A stretch of 64,000 bases of DNA from Fibrobacterota bacterium (GTDB lineage: Bacteria > Fibrobacterota > Chitinivibrionia > Chitinivibrionales > Chitinispirillaceae): the NCBI GenBank assembly GCA_023436145.1, contig JAEZKP010000024.1, forward strand, positions 1 through 64,000, given 5' to 3'. The notes beneath the pieces are model-generated. The model did no database searches. It was given only the letters and a program-made list of their open reading frames with translations, and was not told where the DNA came from. Made by a program: the position numbers and the translations under genes. Shown here one piece after another: positions 1-8,993 of the stretch. Within the stretch, counting starts at the first letter, position 1, and the number at the start of each line of letters is the position of its first letter.

Positions 1-108
1 TCCTGAAAAGAAACCACTTTATCCATCTGTTCGCTGATAACACAGAAATAATACTCCCGTTTATTTATACTTATTGAAGTATAAGTCCTGCGGGACTGCA
101 ATCTGTAT

Positions 109-1323
109 GTGTTGCTCAAGCGATTACCTTTTTACCGTTATATTAAAACCAGAAGACATCCCAGGCTTAGTATGCACATGGTATACAAAGGTGGAGATAT
201 TTTGTATTCTGATTATTCAGGAGATAAAATGTCTTACGTTGATCGTGAAACTGGTGAGATACATGAAGTAGAATTATTTGTTACATCCCTCGCAGCCAGC
301 AGTTTTATTTATGCTGAAGGATCTGATTCTCAAAATGACAGGTCTTTCGCAATGTCTCATGTACATGCCTACGAGTTTTTTGGAGGTGTAACATCTTGTA
401 TAGTGCCTGATAATCTTAAAAGTGCTGTAACAAAAGCTAATCGTTATGACCCGGATATAAATCTTGTTTTTGCCAAGTTTGCCGAGCATTATGACACTGT
501 AATTCTACCAGCCAGGGTAGCAACTCCTCGTGATAAAGGCAGCGTTGAAAGTGCGGTTCTTACAGCTCAACGCTGGATTATTGCAGCATTGCGTAACCGT
601 ACCTTTTTTTCATTGACAGAAATCAATGAAGCGATAGCTTTAGAATTAGAATTTATAAATAACAGACCTATGCGGGATTATGACGGCCAGAGTAGAATGC
701 AACGTTTCCTGGAACTGGACAAACCTTATCTCAAACCTCTTCCGCAAACACCATTCAATATTTCAGAGGTCAAACACGATGTTGCTGTAGGATTGAACTA
801 TCATATACAGTTCAAAAAGCATTTCTATAGTGTACCTTTTGCTTTAGCCAGAAAAAGAGTTGATGTTCACCTTAACGGATCAACCATTGAGATTTATCAT
901 AATGGGCAACATTGTTGCAGACATCAATTTTCTACACGTCCTGGCGGTTATACCACCACCCCTCAACATATGCCTCCTAATCATGCTTTTGTTCATGGTA
1001 TGCGACCAGAGTGGTTTATTTCTAAAGCAAGTGAAATCGGCTCTGCCACAGCTTCCATGGCTGAAGCGATAATGAAAAAATGTGCCCATCCTCAACAGGG
1101 TTTCAGGGCAGTGCAAGGTTTGTTGCGACTTGCAAAAATTTATCCCCGGGAACGAATGGAAAAAGCTTGCGAAAGAGCACTTCTGCTTAAGGCACACAGG
1201 TATGCAGACATCAAATCTATTCTGGAGCGTAGTCTGGATAATCAACAGGTTATCTCTTTTCCCCAGATTAAACCCGATATTCATGATAATATTCGTGGTT
1301 CCGGTTATTATTCAATTTCCTGA
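109..1323 (+). CDS. istA: IS21-family transposase IstA, N-terminus missing or degraded
   Basis: DDE-type integrase of the IS21 family, which works with IstB to move the element. The catalytic triad is visible as D35 (in SDYSG), D101 (in VPDNLK) and E147 (in KGSVESAV), followed by the usual C-terminal Mu-transposase-like beta-barrel region. The open frame is about 100 residues shorter than a normal IstA (around 500 aa): the N-terminal helix-turn-helix is absent and the same frame upstream has stops at 4, 49 and 82. The GTG at 109 is therefore only the first possible start in this frame, and the copy is probably 5'-damaged or frameshifted. It lies 12 bp before istB. Confidence 0.8.
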   Translation: MLLKRLPFYRYIKTRRHPRLSMHMVYKGGDILYSDYSGDKMSYVDRETGEIHEVELFVTSLAASSFIYAEGSDSQNDRSFAMSHVHAYEFFGGVTSCIVPDNLKSAVTKANRYDPDINLVFAKFAEHYDTVILPARVATPRDKGSVESAVLTAQRWIIAALRNRTFFSLTEINEAIALELEFINNRPMRDYDGQSRMQRFLELDKPYLKPLPQTPFNISEVKHDVAVGLNYHIQFKKHFYSVPFALARKRVDVHLNGSTIEIYHNGQHCCRHQFSTRPGGYTTTPQHMPPNHAFVHGMRPEWFISKASEIGSATASMAEAIMKKCAHPQQGFRAVQGLLRLAKIYPRERMEKACERALLLKAHRYADIKSILERSLDNQQVISFPQIKPDIHDNIRGSGYYSIS

Positions 1324-1335
1324 AAGGATTATATT

Positions 1336-2082
1336 ATGCACTTGCAAACTGTTGTTGATCAACTTCGGTCTATGCGTTTTACCACAATGGCGGAATCCCT
1401 TGTGACGCGGTTAAAAAACAATGATTCAGATGGTTTGGAACCTTCTGAATTCGTAGCTTTACTTGTTGAAGATGAATATTGTGCCCGTCAAAATAGAAAG
1501 CTGCAGAGAATGATAGGACGCGCTAATTTTAAACCGGATCAGGCAACTATTGAGAATATCCTATACGATCAGAATCGAGGTTTTACAAAAAAGGATATCA
1601 TGTTATTTACTTCTGCTGACTGGATAGAAAGTAATCGCAACATAATTTTGACAGGACCAACAGGAAGCGGTAAAAGTTATGTTGCCGAAGCAATCGGGTA
1701 TCGTGCATGTACTATGGGTTACCCGGTATGGAGAATAAGATACGCCCTGCTTTTTGAGGAAATACATACTGCCAAGGGAACCGGACAGTATCTTAAATTT
1801 CTCGCAAAACTCGCAAAAATAAGGGTACTCATTATTGATGATTTCCTGATGAATGCAACTGATATTAAAGAGGCAGAAATGCTTATGGATATAATCGAAC
1901 AAAAAGATCAGGCCGGCTCCATTGTCGTTACCACCCAATACCCGGTCCAATCATGGCACAAGCGTATGCCCGATCCAACTATTGCAGATGCAATTTGTGA
2001 TAGAATTATCCAGAAAGCAGTACAATTTAATTTGAAAGGAGATTCTATGAGAAAAAAACAACAAAATTCTCAATCAAAATGA
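1336..2082 (+). CDS. istB: IS21-family helper ATPase IstB
   Basis: AAA+ ATPase that directs IstA to target DNA; related to DnaC. The Walker A motif GPTGSGKS is at residues 107-114 and the Walker B motif VLIIDD is at about 164-169. The 248-aa length is normal for the family and the protein appears intact. The ATG follows an AAAGGA ribosome site. It sits just downstream of the damaged istA. The C-terminal tail is rich in lysine and glutamine, as is common for IstB. Confidence 0.93.
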   Translation: MHLQTVVDQLRSMRFTTMAESLVTRLKNNDSDGLEPSEFVALLVEDEYCARQNRKLQRMIGRANFKPDQATIENILYDQNRGFTKKDIMLFTSADWIESNRNIILTGPTGSGKSYVAEAIGYRACTMGYPVWRIRYALLFEEIHTAKGTGQYLKFLAKLAKIRVLIIDDFLMNATDIKEAEMLMDIIEQKDQAGSIVVTTQYPVQSWHKRMPDPTIADAICDRIIQKAVQFNLKGDSMRKKQQNSQSK

Positions 2083-2142
2083 CCGGTACATTTGCAGAAA
2101 TTATCTTTTAACTGTTATTAGCTTTCTGTAAATAAGATCCAA

Positions 2143-2185
2143 CGGTCAGATAAACTGAGAATTATCGGTCAGATAAATGAGAATA
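2143..2185 (+). repeat. Tandem terminal repeats of the IS21-family element
   Basis: Two copies of CGGTCAGATAAA(C)TGAGAAT occur at 2143-2162 and 2166-2185, differing by one inserted C. Multiple repeats at each end are known transposase-binding sites in IS21-family elements. They lie just after istB, as expected for the right end. Confidence 0.7.
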
Positions 2186-2364
2186 GGCAAACAAGGCACA
2201 ACGAATAGTGGTAAGTGGTTGTATTTATTTTGGTTGAACGCTGACATTTTTATAAATAATAAGCGTAAAGAATTACTGATATTTTCCATCCCAAAAATCC
2301 CTTTCTTTATATAATCAAAACTATATTTTCTTAATCATATCTGATTATGCCTCAAGGAGGAATA

Positions 2365-3123
2365 TTGAATCCAATTATCCTACTATTAATAATCACTACT
2401 ATTAATTTTCAACTAACTGCTGCTCCAAAAGGCTCCAGAGCCGCAACTCATTCCTTAAGAACCGAAGGGTATCTGTGCAGAAGCATCCCGGTGTCCTTGA
2501 ATATTCAGAGCTTTATGGATGAAAGTAGCGGAAATTGCAATAAGGTGTGTATCTCTTTTGAGGATTCCAAAGACCAGGTTATTATTACCACGCTGGAGGA
2601 TTACCGTTCTGAGGATTCAAAAAACGGTTTAAAAAAGATGGTTTTCAGGGAGCCTTCGGAGAGGGCTTATTTAATTTCTCAGTTTGAGGCTCAGCAGATA
2701 AGCAGGGTTTGCAAAACGCTTATCAAAGTTCTCGAATCCTTCGATGAATCCTTGGAAAAAAGAAAATGGGATAGGTGTCAGGGGCTGGATTCCTATCTTT
2801 TAAGATTTTTGAAGGGATTTAATAATCTAATCTCCTGTGCATCAAATAATACAGTCAGACTGATTCCATCCAAATACTGTCCGGATACTGTTTACAGTAT
2901 TTCTGTGGATTTGCAAAAATTAGAAAACCGGATTGGTCATTGGCGTGACGATATCCAGAGCAGATCAAAACTGCAGACGGTGTTAAAGGAGCTTTTGTTT
3001 CAATGCAGAATCTGGAATAGAGATATTTCGCAAAATAAAAAGAATCAGGATATTATGGTTAATGAGGGACTCATAAAAGCTATGGAGATTTTTGTCAGGA
3101 TTTATCTGGAGAATAATGCTTAA
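2365..3123 (+). CDS. Exported protein of unknown function
   Basis: Family not recognised. I place the start at the TTG at 2365, because a perfect AGGAGG lies at 2355-2360, four bases before it; the ATG at 2347 would put that Shine-Dalgarno inside the gene. From the TTG the protein begins with NPIILLLIITTINF, a good signal peptide with likely cleavage after TAA. The mature part (about 230 aa) is charged and mostly helical, with several cysteines, two of them in a WDRCQ and a QCRIW context. The gene stands alone, 240 bp before the PAS sensor and 170 bp after the insertion sequence. It may be a periplasmic protein; no enzymatic motif was seen. Confidence 0.6.
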   Translation: MNPIILLLIITTINFQLTAAPKGSRAATHSLRTEGYLCRSIPVSLNIQSFMDESSGNCNKVCISFEDSKDQVIITTLEDYRSEDSKNGLKKMVFREPSERAYLISQFEAQQISRVCKTLIKVLESFDESLEKRKWDRCQGLDSYLLRFLKGFNNLISCASNNTVRLIPSKYCPDTVYSISVDLQKLENRIGHWRDDIQSRSKLQTVLKELLFQCRIWNRDISQNKKNQDIMVNEGLIKAMEIFVRIYLENNA

Positions 3124-3261
3124 CAAATCGGTATTATTTTCTTAGGAAAATCTCTTCTGGATTTCATATTATCCAATTCTGTTCTGAGTATATTTCTGTA
3201 AGCCTTCCGTTTTTCCGGATTTCATCTTCTATTAATTAGAATTTTTCAGTTTGGTATTATA

Positions 3262-3294
3262 ATTGCCTTTTCGACAACCTATGGAAAAGGCAAT
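3262..3294 (+). terminator. 11-bp perfect hairpin between two genes
   Basis: ATTGCCTTTTC (3262-3272) pairs exactly with GAAAAGGCAAT (3284-3294) around an 11-nt loop. A T-rich stretch follows only some 15 nt later. It could terminate the upstream gene, 140 bp away, or act in the leader of the sensor gene that starts 50 bp downstream. Confidence 0.5.
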
Positions 3295-3344
3295 CTGCCC
3301 TGTGTTTCCTTTTTTTCTGAAAATCTTAAAAAAAGTATATAAGA

Positions 3345-5189
3345 ATGAAAAAACAGTCTATTCTGAGAGATAGAGGATTTTATTTAGAAGTGATTCTGAT
3401 TATTTGTGCAGGAGCAGCTTTGAATGGTCTGGTCTGTTTTTTTTTCCAGGGGAATTGGCTACGTAGTTTTGCACTGACAGAAATTCTCTGGGTTTTTCTG
3501 ATGTGCGGTTTATCATTGACATTAAAAAGCTTTATTAAAAGGAGGGCAACACATTTTGTTTTCATGTCAAAGAGAGTTCAGGATCTGGAAATCATTCTGG
3601 AAAACATCCCCTCGGGCGTGGTGGGGTTAGATAAGAATGGTGGAATTACCTTTCTAAATAAAGCAGCTGAAAAGATAACGGAATGTGGGGAAGCGGAAGC
3701 TCTGGGTAAGAAAATAGGTGAATTTTTACTGCCAGAAGCAACAGACAAACAATTGCCTGGCCTGATTAAGAGCATCAGATCATTAAAAGAAACTGTTTAT
3801 TTCAATGAGAAAGAGATAAAAGCACGATCTGCAAGAAAATACTTAATAAGTGGTTTTATTTGTCCTGTGCATTACAGTTTTTTTACCGGAGCATTACTTG
3901 TCTTCAATGATGAAACCGAGAGGAGAGCAAAAGAGAATGAATACTCGGTACATGCGGATCGATTGAAGAACCGGTATGAAACTCTTCTAAAAGTACTTTC
4001 AGTTCTACCATTAGGAGTACTGGTTGTAAACAGTAAGACATTTGAGGTGGTTTATGCAAACCGGACATTCAGGGAAATTCATGATATTCCAAATACTGTT
4101 CCGGTTTCCAGGAATATTCTATATAAATTGATGTCTTTAAACCTGAATTATCGCAAGTATCTAATTGAAGGACACAGGATTTGTAAATTTACAGAATCAG
4201 AAAAATACTGGTGGGATAATATCTTATACACCAGAAAAGGGGAGTGTCGGAATATCAGACTGAATACCCGGACAAGTCCTGATTGGGAGAATAAGGTAAT
4301 TACAGTTGTTGAGAGGGAAGATCGGGAGAGGCATAAAAGGGTTTTCAGAGAGATGATAGAGGATTACAAATGTATCACAGAAAACAGTATTGATGGGATT
4401 GTGCTTATAAATCAATTGGGAACAATTGTCTGCTGGAATAGCGCAATGGTGAAGTTAACCGGAATAGGGCGTGAAAATGCAATTAATAAACCTGTCTGGG
4501 AAATCGAGGCTCAAATTGAGAAGAAAGTAACTGAGAAGGACAATAGTGACAGAACAATTGACTTTGTTCAGTCTGTAAAACAATTCGCCGCATCAGGGGA
4601 AAAATATTCAGGGCAGAAAATAGAGATAAAAGCTGTAGAAAATATATGCAGTAGTAGGGTATCTCTGGTGAGAGTATACCAGAATTTTTATTTAAATGAT
4701 AACAGAGTAAAGATAATGAGGGTTTATCAGGATATTAGTGATCTGATGGAGGTAAAGAAGAGACTGATTAATCAGAAGTCGTTTATAACAAACCTTCTTG
4801 CTGCATCTGTTAATATGCTGTATATCTATGATTTATTGCTGAAAAGAATTGTTTTCGTGAGTAGTTCAAAAGAGAAACTTAAAAAAGAGTCGATGATATA
4901 TTCTGAAGGGAAAGATTTGCAGAGTTTACCAGTTCATCCGGATGATATTGATTCCTATTTAAACTATCTGGAAAATCTGAGAACAGCAGAAGACAGCAAA
5001 TCGCGGAGCCATGTTTACAGAGTATGTTTTGCGGGGGAATGGAGATGGTTTTTACGCCGGGATATGGTGTATTGCAGACATGAAGATGGTAATGTGAAGC
5101 AGATAATGGGCTCTATCACCGATATATCCGGATTTGCTGGGCACTTGAAAGGGGAAGAGGTTAAGAACAACGGTTCAGAAAACGAATAA
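3345..5189 (+). CDS. Membrane-bound multi-PAS sensor protein without a kinase domain
   Basis: Two membrane segments lie at roughly residues 13-33 and 41-62. They are followed by four PAS-type modules at about 75-190 (starting LENIPSGVVGLDKNGGI), 210-330, 345-470 (ENSIDGIVLINQLGTIV) and 490-600 (a PAS_3-like module with HPDD and RWFLRRD). The chain ends at residue 614 with no H-box, HATPase, GGDEF or effector domain, so it can sense but not signal alone. A single-domain response regulator follows after 12 bp and is probably co-transcribed. Either a separate kinase works with this protein or the gene has lost its C-terminal output. The start ATG is preceded by an A-rich leader without a strong Shine-Dalgarno. 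Confidence 0.8.
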   Translation: MKKQSILRDRGFYLEVILIICAGAALNGLVCFFFQGNWLRSFALTEILWVFLMCGLSLTLKSFIKRRATHFVFMSKRVQDLEIILENIPSGVVGLDKNGGITFLNKAAEKITECGEAEALGKKIGEFLLPEATDKQLPGLIKSIRSLKETVYFNEKEIKARSARKYLISGFICPVHYSFFTGALLVFNDETERRAKENEYSVHADRLKNRYETLLKVLSVLPLGVLVVNSKTFEVVYANRTFREIHDIPNTVPVSRNILYKLMSLNLNYRKYLIEGHRICKFTESEKYWWDNILYTRKGECRNIRLNTRTSPDWENKVITVVEREDRERHKRVFREMIEDYKCITENSIDGIVLINQLGTIVCWNSAMVKLTGIGRENAINKPVWEIEAQIEKKVTEKDNSDRTIDFVQSVKQFAASGEKYSGQKIEIKAVENICSSRVSLVRVYQNFYLNDNRVKIMRVYQDISDLMEVKKRLINQKSFITNLLAASVNMLYIYDLLLKRIVFVSSSKEKLKKESMIYSEGKDLQSLPVHPDDIDSYLNYLENLRTAEDSKSRSHVYRVCFAGEWRWFLRRDMVYCRHEDGNVKQIMGSITDISGFAGHLKGEEVKNNGSENE

Positions 5190-5201
5190 AAGGAAACAAG
5201 C

Positions 5202-5576
5202 ATGCCTATAAAGGTAGTAGTCATTGAAGATGAAGAGTTTCTTACAGAACTGATAAAAATAAATCTGAGACTTCGGGGGATAGATGTTACTACTGCGGAA
5301 TATGGTGAGGATGGATATGCAAAGATTCTGGAACAGAAACCTGATTTAATTCTTCTTGATGCCAGATTACCCGATATAGATGGTTGGGAGATTTGCAAAA
5401 GAATAAAAAGTAATTCAGCAATCAGCAAGATTCCGGTGGTATTTGTAACTGCTGCTGCACAGGAGAGTGACAAAATGAGGGCTAAGGAGGCTGGTGCTGA
5501 TGGTTTTCTGGCAAAACCATTTCAGATTAAAGAATTACTGAAAACCATTAAGAAATTTACTGTTTCATCGGAATAA
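5202..5576 (+). CDS. Single-domain CheY-like response regulator
   Basis: A 124-aa receiver domain with no output domain. The acidic pocket is EDEE near the N-terminus, the phosphoacceptor is D53 (LLDARLPD), T/S is in FVTAAA, and the conserved lysine is in AKPF. It starts 12 bp after the PAS sensor, with AAAGGA before the ATG, so the two likely form an operon. It resembles the receiver encoded at 47184-47549 (both have VIEDEE, KINL and RLPDIDGW), so the two are probably paralogues used in phosphorelays. Confidence 0.92.
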   Translation: MPIKVVVIEDEEFLTELIKINLRLRGIDVTTAEYGEDGYAKILEQKPDLILLDARLPDIDGWEICKRIKSNSAISKIPVVFVTAAAQESDKMRAKEAGADGFLAKPFQIKELLKTIKKFTVSSE

Positions 5577-5579
5577 AGG

Positions 5580-5606
5580 GGTGTCGGGTGTTTGGTACCC
5601 GACACC
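5580..5606. terminator. Hairpin between convergent genes
   Basis: GGTGTCGGGT (5580-5589) and ACCCGACACC (5597-5606) form a perfect 10-bp GC-rich stem with a 7-nt loop. It lies 4 bp after the response regulator and 13 bp from the end of the convergent phosphofructokinase gene. It could serve both strands, although no strong T-tract follows on either side. Confidence 0.7.
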
Positions 5607-5618
5607 TGAGAATCATTA

Positions 5619-7274
5619 TTATTGGTGCTCCAGAGCGATTGTTTCACTGGTCAGATCACAGACTTCGCTGGGTCCAAAGTACTGAATCGGACCCGGATAG
5701 AGGTAATCATCATTAATGGCCCAGTCATTTCGATTAGCTGCAAAAAACTGGAATGGTTTCTGATCCAACTCCACCAGAGCTTTTTTGATGACCGGTTTAT
5801 TTTTTCCGTGCCGACGTTCCAGGTTCATCATCATAGTAAGCGGTATACCTCCTGCTATCCACTGGGTTGCGGGTTGAGTGAGGTTGCGTACCGATGAGAT
5901 ATAACCACTTTTACCCGTACCGATGAGTGCAGAGGCGGTGTAGCCTAGGCTGTAACAGTAGTCGGCATCGAAATTGGAGGGAGCTGCGCAGCGGCCTTCG
6001 TAACCTAGAAAATGGTTTTGACTGGCGAATTTCCCTTTGAATTCGCCTTTTGCTTTCCATTCGCGAAGAAGATCTCCTACCAGGTCAATAAGCAGCTTTT
6101 CGGTCTCGATTTTGGATACCTGAACGTTGCCGTGGGGGTCCCGGTCAGCAAGAAGCTGCATTTGTATAGTATTTGGAAGACTGGAGAAGGCTTTTGAAGA
6201 GTCAGAATCGAGTTTACTATTAACAAACTGGAATTTGTCATCATCACTGAGTGAATCAAAATAAGCAGTATTTGCTGCCAGAATGTCATTGAGCTCGCTT
6301 ATCAGTTTTTTCATTTCAGGGATAAATTCTATGAGACCTTCTGGTACTAAAAGTGTACCGAAATCTTTACCTGCATCAGATCTTTTCTTGACCAGGGTTG
6401 CGATGTCCAAGACAATGTCGCGCAGAGTGGTCTGTTTCTGGGCGACTTCTTCAGAAATGATGGTGTAGTTGGGGTGGGTTTTCAGGGCGCATTCCAGAGC
6501 GATGTGAGAAGCGCTTCGGCCCATCAGTTTAATAAAGTGCCAGTATTTTTTAGCAGAATTCGCATCACGCTGGATATTACCGATGATTTCTGAGTAGACT
6601 TTTGTTGCTGTATCAAAGCCGAAAGAGGATTCGATCCATTCGTTTTTAAGATCACCATCAATGGTTTTAGGGCAGCCAATCACCAGGATACCGCTGTTTT
6701 TCTTCAGGCAGTATTCAGCAAGCATACAGGCATTGGTATTTGAGTCGTCGCCACCGATAATAATCAGAGCGGAAATTCCCAAGGTTTTACAGTTGGCTAT
6801 AACTTTGTCGAATTGATCTTCTTTTTCCAGTTTTGTGCGACCGGAACCGATAATGTCGAAGCCGCCAGTGTTGCGGTATTGATCGATGATCTTATCATCA
6901 AATTTGATGTACTTGTTATCGGTAAGGCCGCTGGGACCACCTAGAAAACCGAAAAGTTCATTATCGGAGTTCATATTTTTCAGTCCATCGTAGAGACCGG
7001 CAATGACGTTATGACCACCTGGGGCCTGGCCGCCAGAGAGGATGACACCTGCTTTGAGAGCGGGAATTTTCTGATCAGATTTTGATTCGAAAGTAACAAC
7101 CGGCAGACCATAAGTATTAGGAAACAAAGCCTTGATTTCGCTTTGGTCAGCTATGGATTGAGTAGGACCACCCATGGAAGCCACGACATTACTTCCAAAC
7201 TGTGCCAGAGTTTTTGGGAGTTTGGGTTTATAGGCAGCACGGGCTGCTTGAAGAGGAGAGATTGATTTTGACAT
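5619..7274 (-). CDS. pfp: Diphosphate-fructose-6-phosphate 1-phosphotransferase (PPi-PFK, long type)
   Basis: Reversible phosphorylation of fructose 6-phosphate using pyrophosphate instead of ATP, in glycolysis and gluconeogenesis. The donor motif reads GGDDSNTNA with D176-D177; the second Asp, in place of the Gly of ATP-dependent enzymes, is the known marker of PPi use. The PKTIDGDL catalytic loop, the N-terminal GGQAPGGHN phosphate loop and the MGRSASHIA motif are all present. The 551-aa length fits the long PPi-PFK class. An AAGGACGG site precedes the ATG. A family II pyrophosphatase lies nearby at 10113, which would compete for the same PPi pool. Confidence 0.95.
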   Translation of the reverse strand: MSKSISPLQAARAAYKPKLPKTLAQFGSNVVASMGGPTQSIADQSEIKALFPNTYGLPVVTFESKSDQKIPALKAGVILSGGQAPGGHNVIAGLYDGLKNMNSDNELFGFLGGPSGLTDNKYIKFDDKIIDQYRNTGGFDIIGSGRTKLEKEDQFDKVIANCKTLGISALIIIGGDDSNTNACMLAEYCLKKNSGILVIGCPKTIDGDLKNEWIESSFGFDTATKVYSEIIGNIQRDANSAKKYWHFIKLMGRSASHIALECALKTHPNYTIISEEVAQKQTTLRDIVLDIATLVKKRSDAGKDFGTLLVPEGLIEFIPEMKKLISELNDILAANTAYFDSLSDDDKFQFVNSKLDSDSSKAFSSLPNTIQMQLLADRDPHGNVQVSKIETEKLLIDLVGDLLREWKAKGEFKGKFASQNHFLGYEGRCAAPSNFDADYCYSLGYTASALIGTGKSGYISSVRNLTQPATQWIAGGIPLTMMMNLERRHGKNKPVIKKALVELDQKPFQFFAANRNDWAINDDYLYPGPIQYFGPSEVCDLTSETIALEHQ

Positions 7275-7544
7275 TTTAAGCCGTCCTTTTTTGGCTGAAA
7301 GTTAAAAATCCGGATGTTTTTCAGATTAAAACATAACAAAATAATTAAAAATCATTACTCAGACAGAGGTTAAAAGCAGGATTTTGTGGGGGCACTGCGG
7401 ATAGAAAAATTTTTGTTTCAGACAGGGGATCTTAAAGTATCAAAAGAAAATGGTCTTTATTTTGGTATTTAAATGTATTTTCAAGGGTTATTCATAGAAA
7501 ATCGGAGACATTATCATAAAAGTTTTCAGGAGAGTCTGGTAAAG

Positions 7545-8972
7545 ATGTTTTATATAACAACAACGCTTCCTTATGCTAATTCTGTCCCGCATGTAGGGCA
7601 TGCTATCGAGTTTTTTCAGGCAGATGCTTATGCCCGTTATTTCAGGAAAAAACTGGGAGCACAGAATGTCTTTTTTAATGTTGGGGTGGATGAGCATGGT
7701 TTGAAGGTGTTTACTACTGCCAGGGAGCACGGGAAGACAGTCAAGCAGTACCTGGATGAGTTGGTGCCCAAGTGGAAGGAATTCTGTGAGAAGTTTCGTA
7801 TCAGTAATGACTATTTCTACCGCACCTCTGATCCGGATCATCATCTGGGGGCACAGCGGGTATGGCAACACTGTCTGGAAAAAGGTGACATTTACAAAAA
7901 ATATTATGAAGGATACTACTGTGTGGGATGTGAAGCATTTCTCCTGGAGCGGGATCTGGTGGATGGTAAGTGTCCCAATCATGGTGCAGCCCCGGTTCGT
8001 CAATCGGAAGAGAATTACTTTTTCCGGTTATCCAAGTATTCTAAACCGATACTGGAGTATTTGCAGAGTAATCCTGACTTTTTGAAACCGGTGTCAAAGA
8101 TGCAGGAGCTTATAAATTTTGTACAGAATATGGAGGACATCAGTATATCCCGTTCCAGAGCTGCGCTGCCATGGGGGATAGAGGTTCCTAATGACGTGGA
8201 GCATACCATGTATGTGTGGTTTGATGCTTTGACCAATTATATCAGGGTACTGGGGTTTGATAATGATATGGAGCGGTTTGGCAGGTGGTGGCCAGGAGTT
8301 CAGATTTGTGGTCCTGACAATTTAAGATTTCAGGGGGCTATCTGGCAGGGAATGCTGGCTTCACTTGGCCTCCCCTTTACTAAGAAACTGTTGGTTCATG
8401 GTACTATTCTGGGGCCTGACGGGCAGAAGATGTCTAAATCCATGGGGAATGTGGTTTCACCTTTGGAGCAGTATGAGAAATACGGATCCGATGTTTGCCG
8501 TTTCTATATGTTAGGAGTTTTGAGGCCTTATTCTGATTGCAGTTACCGGGAGGAGGATCTTAAGGATGCTTACAATGCACAATTGGCAAACAATTATGGG
8601 AATCTTTTAAACCGGGTGATTCATCTGGGAAATATAAAAGAAATTGATTTGTTTGACAAGTCCAGTATTTCTGCTGAGTTTAGTGAAATAGTGCAGGGCT
8701 ACAGGGATCAGATTGAGAAAGCGTATGAAAGTTTTGAGATTCATGATGCGGTGAGATTGATTGGTGAACTGGTTTCTCTGGGTAATCAGCATATTCATGA
8801 GAAAGAGCCCTGGAAGCAGAAACCGGAGCTGGCTAAGACTACACTTAATAATGTATCTGCGTTAGTCCAGACGGCAACCGAATTTTATGAACCGATTATT
8901 CCAGATGGGGCTCAAAAGGCAATGGAGGCATTGCGAAAAAGGGAAAAGATTATTTTATATCCCAGAATTTGA
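7545..8972 (+). CDS. metG: Methionyl-tRNA synthetase
   Basis: Class I synthetase that charges tRNA-Met in the cytoplasm. The HIGH motif appears as HVGH near residue 15 and the KMSKS loop is exact at 295-299. A zinc knuckle (CVGC, then KCPNH) sits around residues 125-150. I start at ATG 7545, which has AGGAGAG upstream and begins directly with FYITTTLPYANS; the 24 extra codons back to 7473 look non-coding. The 475-aa product is the short form without the C-terminal tRNA-binding/dimerisation domain. The 270 bp between this gene and the divergent pfp gene holds promoters but nothing else recognised. Confidence 0.96.
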   Translation: MFYITTTLPYANSVPHVGHAIEFFQADAYARYFRKKLGAQNVFFNVGVDEHGLKVFTTAREHGKTVKQYLDELVPKWKEFCEKFRISNDYFYRTSDPDHHLGAQRVWQHCLEKGDIYKKYYEGYYCVGCEAFLLERDLVDGKCPNHGAAPVRQSEENYFFRLSKYSKPILEYLQSNPDFLKPVSKMQELINFVQNMEDISISRSRAALPWGIEVPNDVEHTMYVWFDALTNYIRVLGFDNDMERFGRWWPGVQICGPDNLRFQGAIWQGMLASLGLPFTKKLLVHGTILGPDGQKMSKSMGNVVSPLEQYEKYGSDVCRFYMLGVLRPYSDCSYREEDLKDAYNAQLANNYGNLLNRVIHLGNIKEIDLFDKSSISAEFSEIVQGYRDQIEKAYESFEIHDAVRLIGELVSLGNQHIHEKEPWKQKPELAKTTLNNVSALVQTATEFYEPIIPDGAQKAMEALRKREKIILYPRI

Positions 8973-8993
8973 TTATTACTATATGGAGAAAAT

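Larger units (their letters stand above)
1..2195 (+). mobile_element. IS21-family insertion sequence, left end outside the window
   Basis: The istA-istB gene pair in this order, with a 12-bp gap between them, is the hallmark of IS21-family elements. The right boundary is approximate: two near-identical 20-bp repeats at 2143-2185 are the multiple terminal repeats typical of the family, and the element should end shortly after them near an ACA around 2191-2193. The left end and the first part of istA are not visible, so target-site duplication cannot be checked. Confidence 0.85.

Noticed and set aside
1..108. Attempt to extend IstA upstream to recover its helix-turn-helix
   Set aside because: All three frames contain stops here and none reads like the IS21 N-terminal domain; the missing part is outside the window or destroyed.
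7488..8003. 171-codon antisense frame over metG
   Set aside because: It lies opposite conserved metG codons, has no homology-like features and no initiation site.
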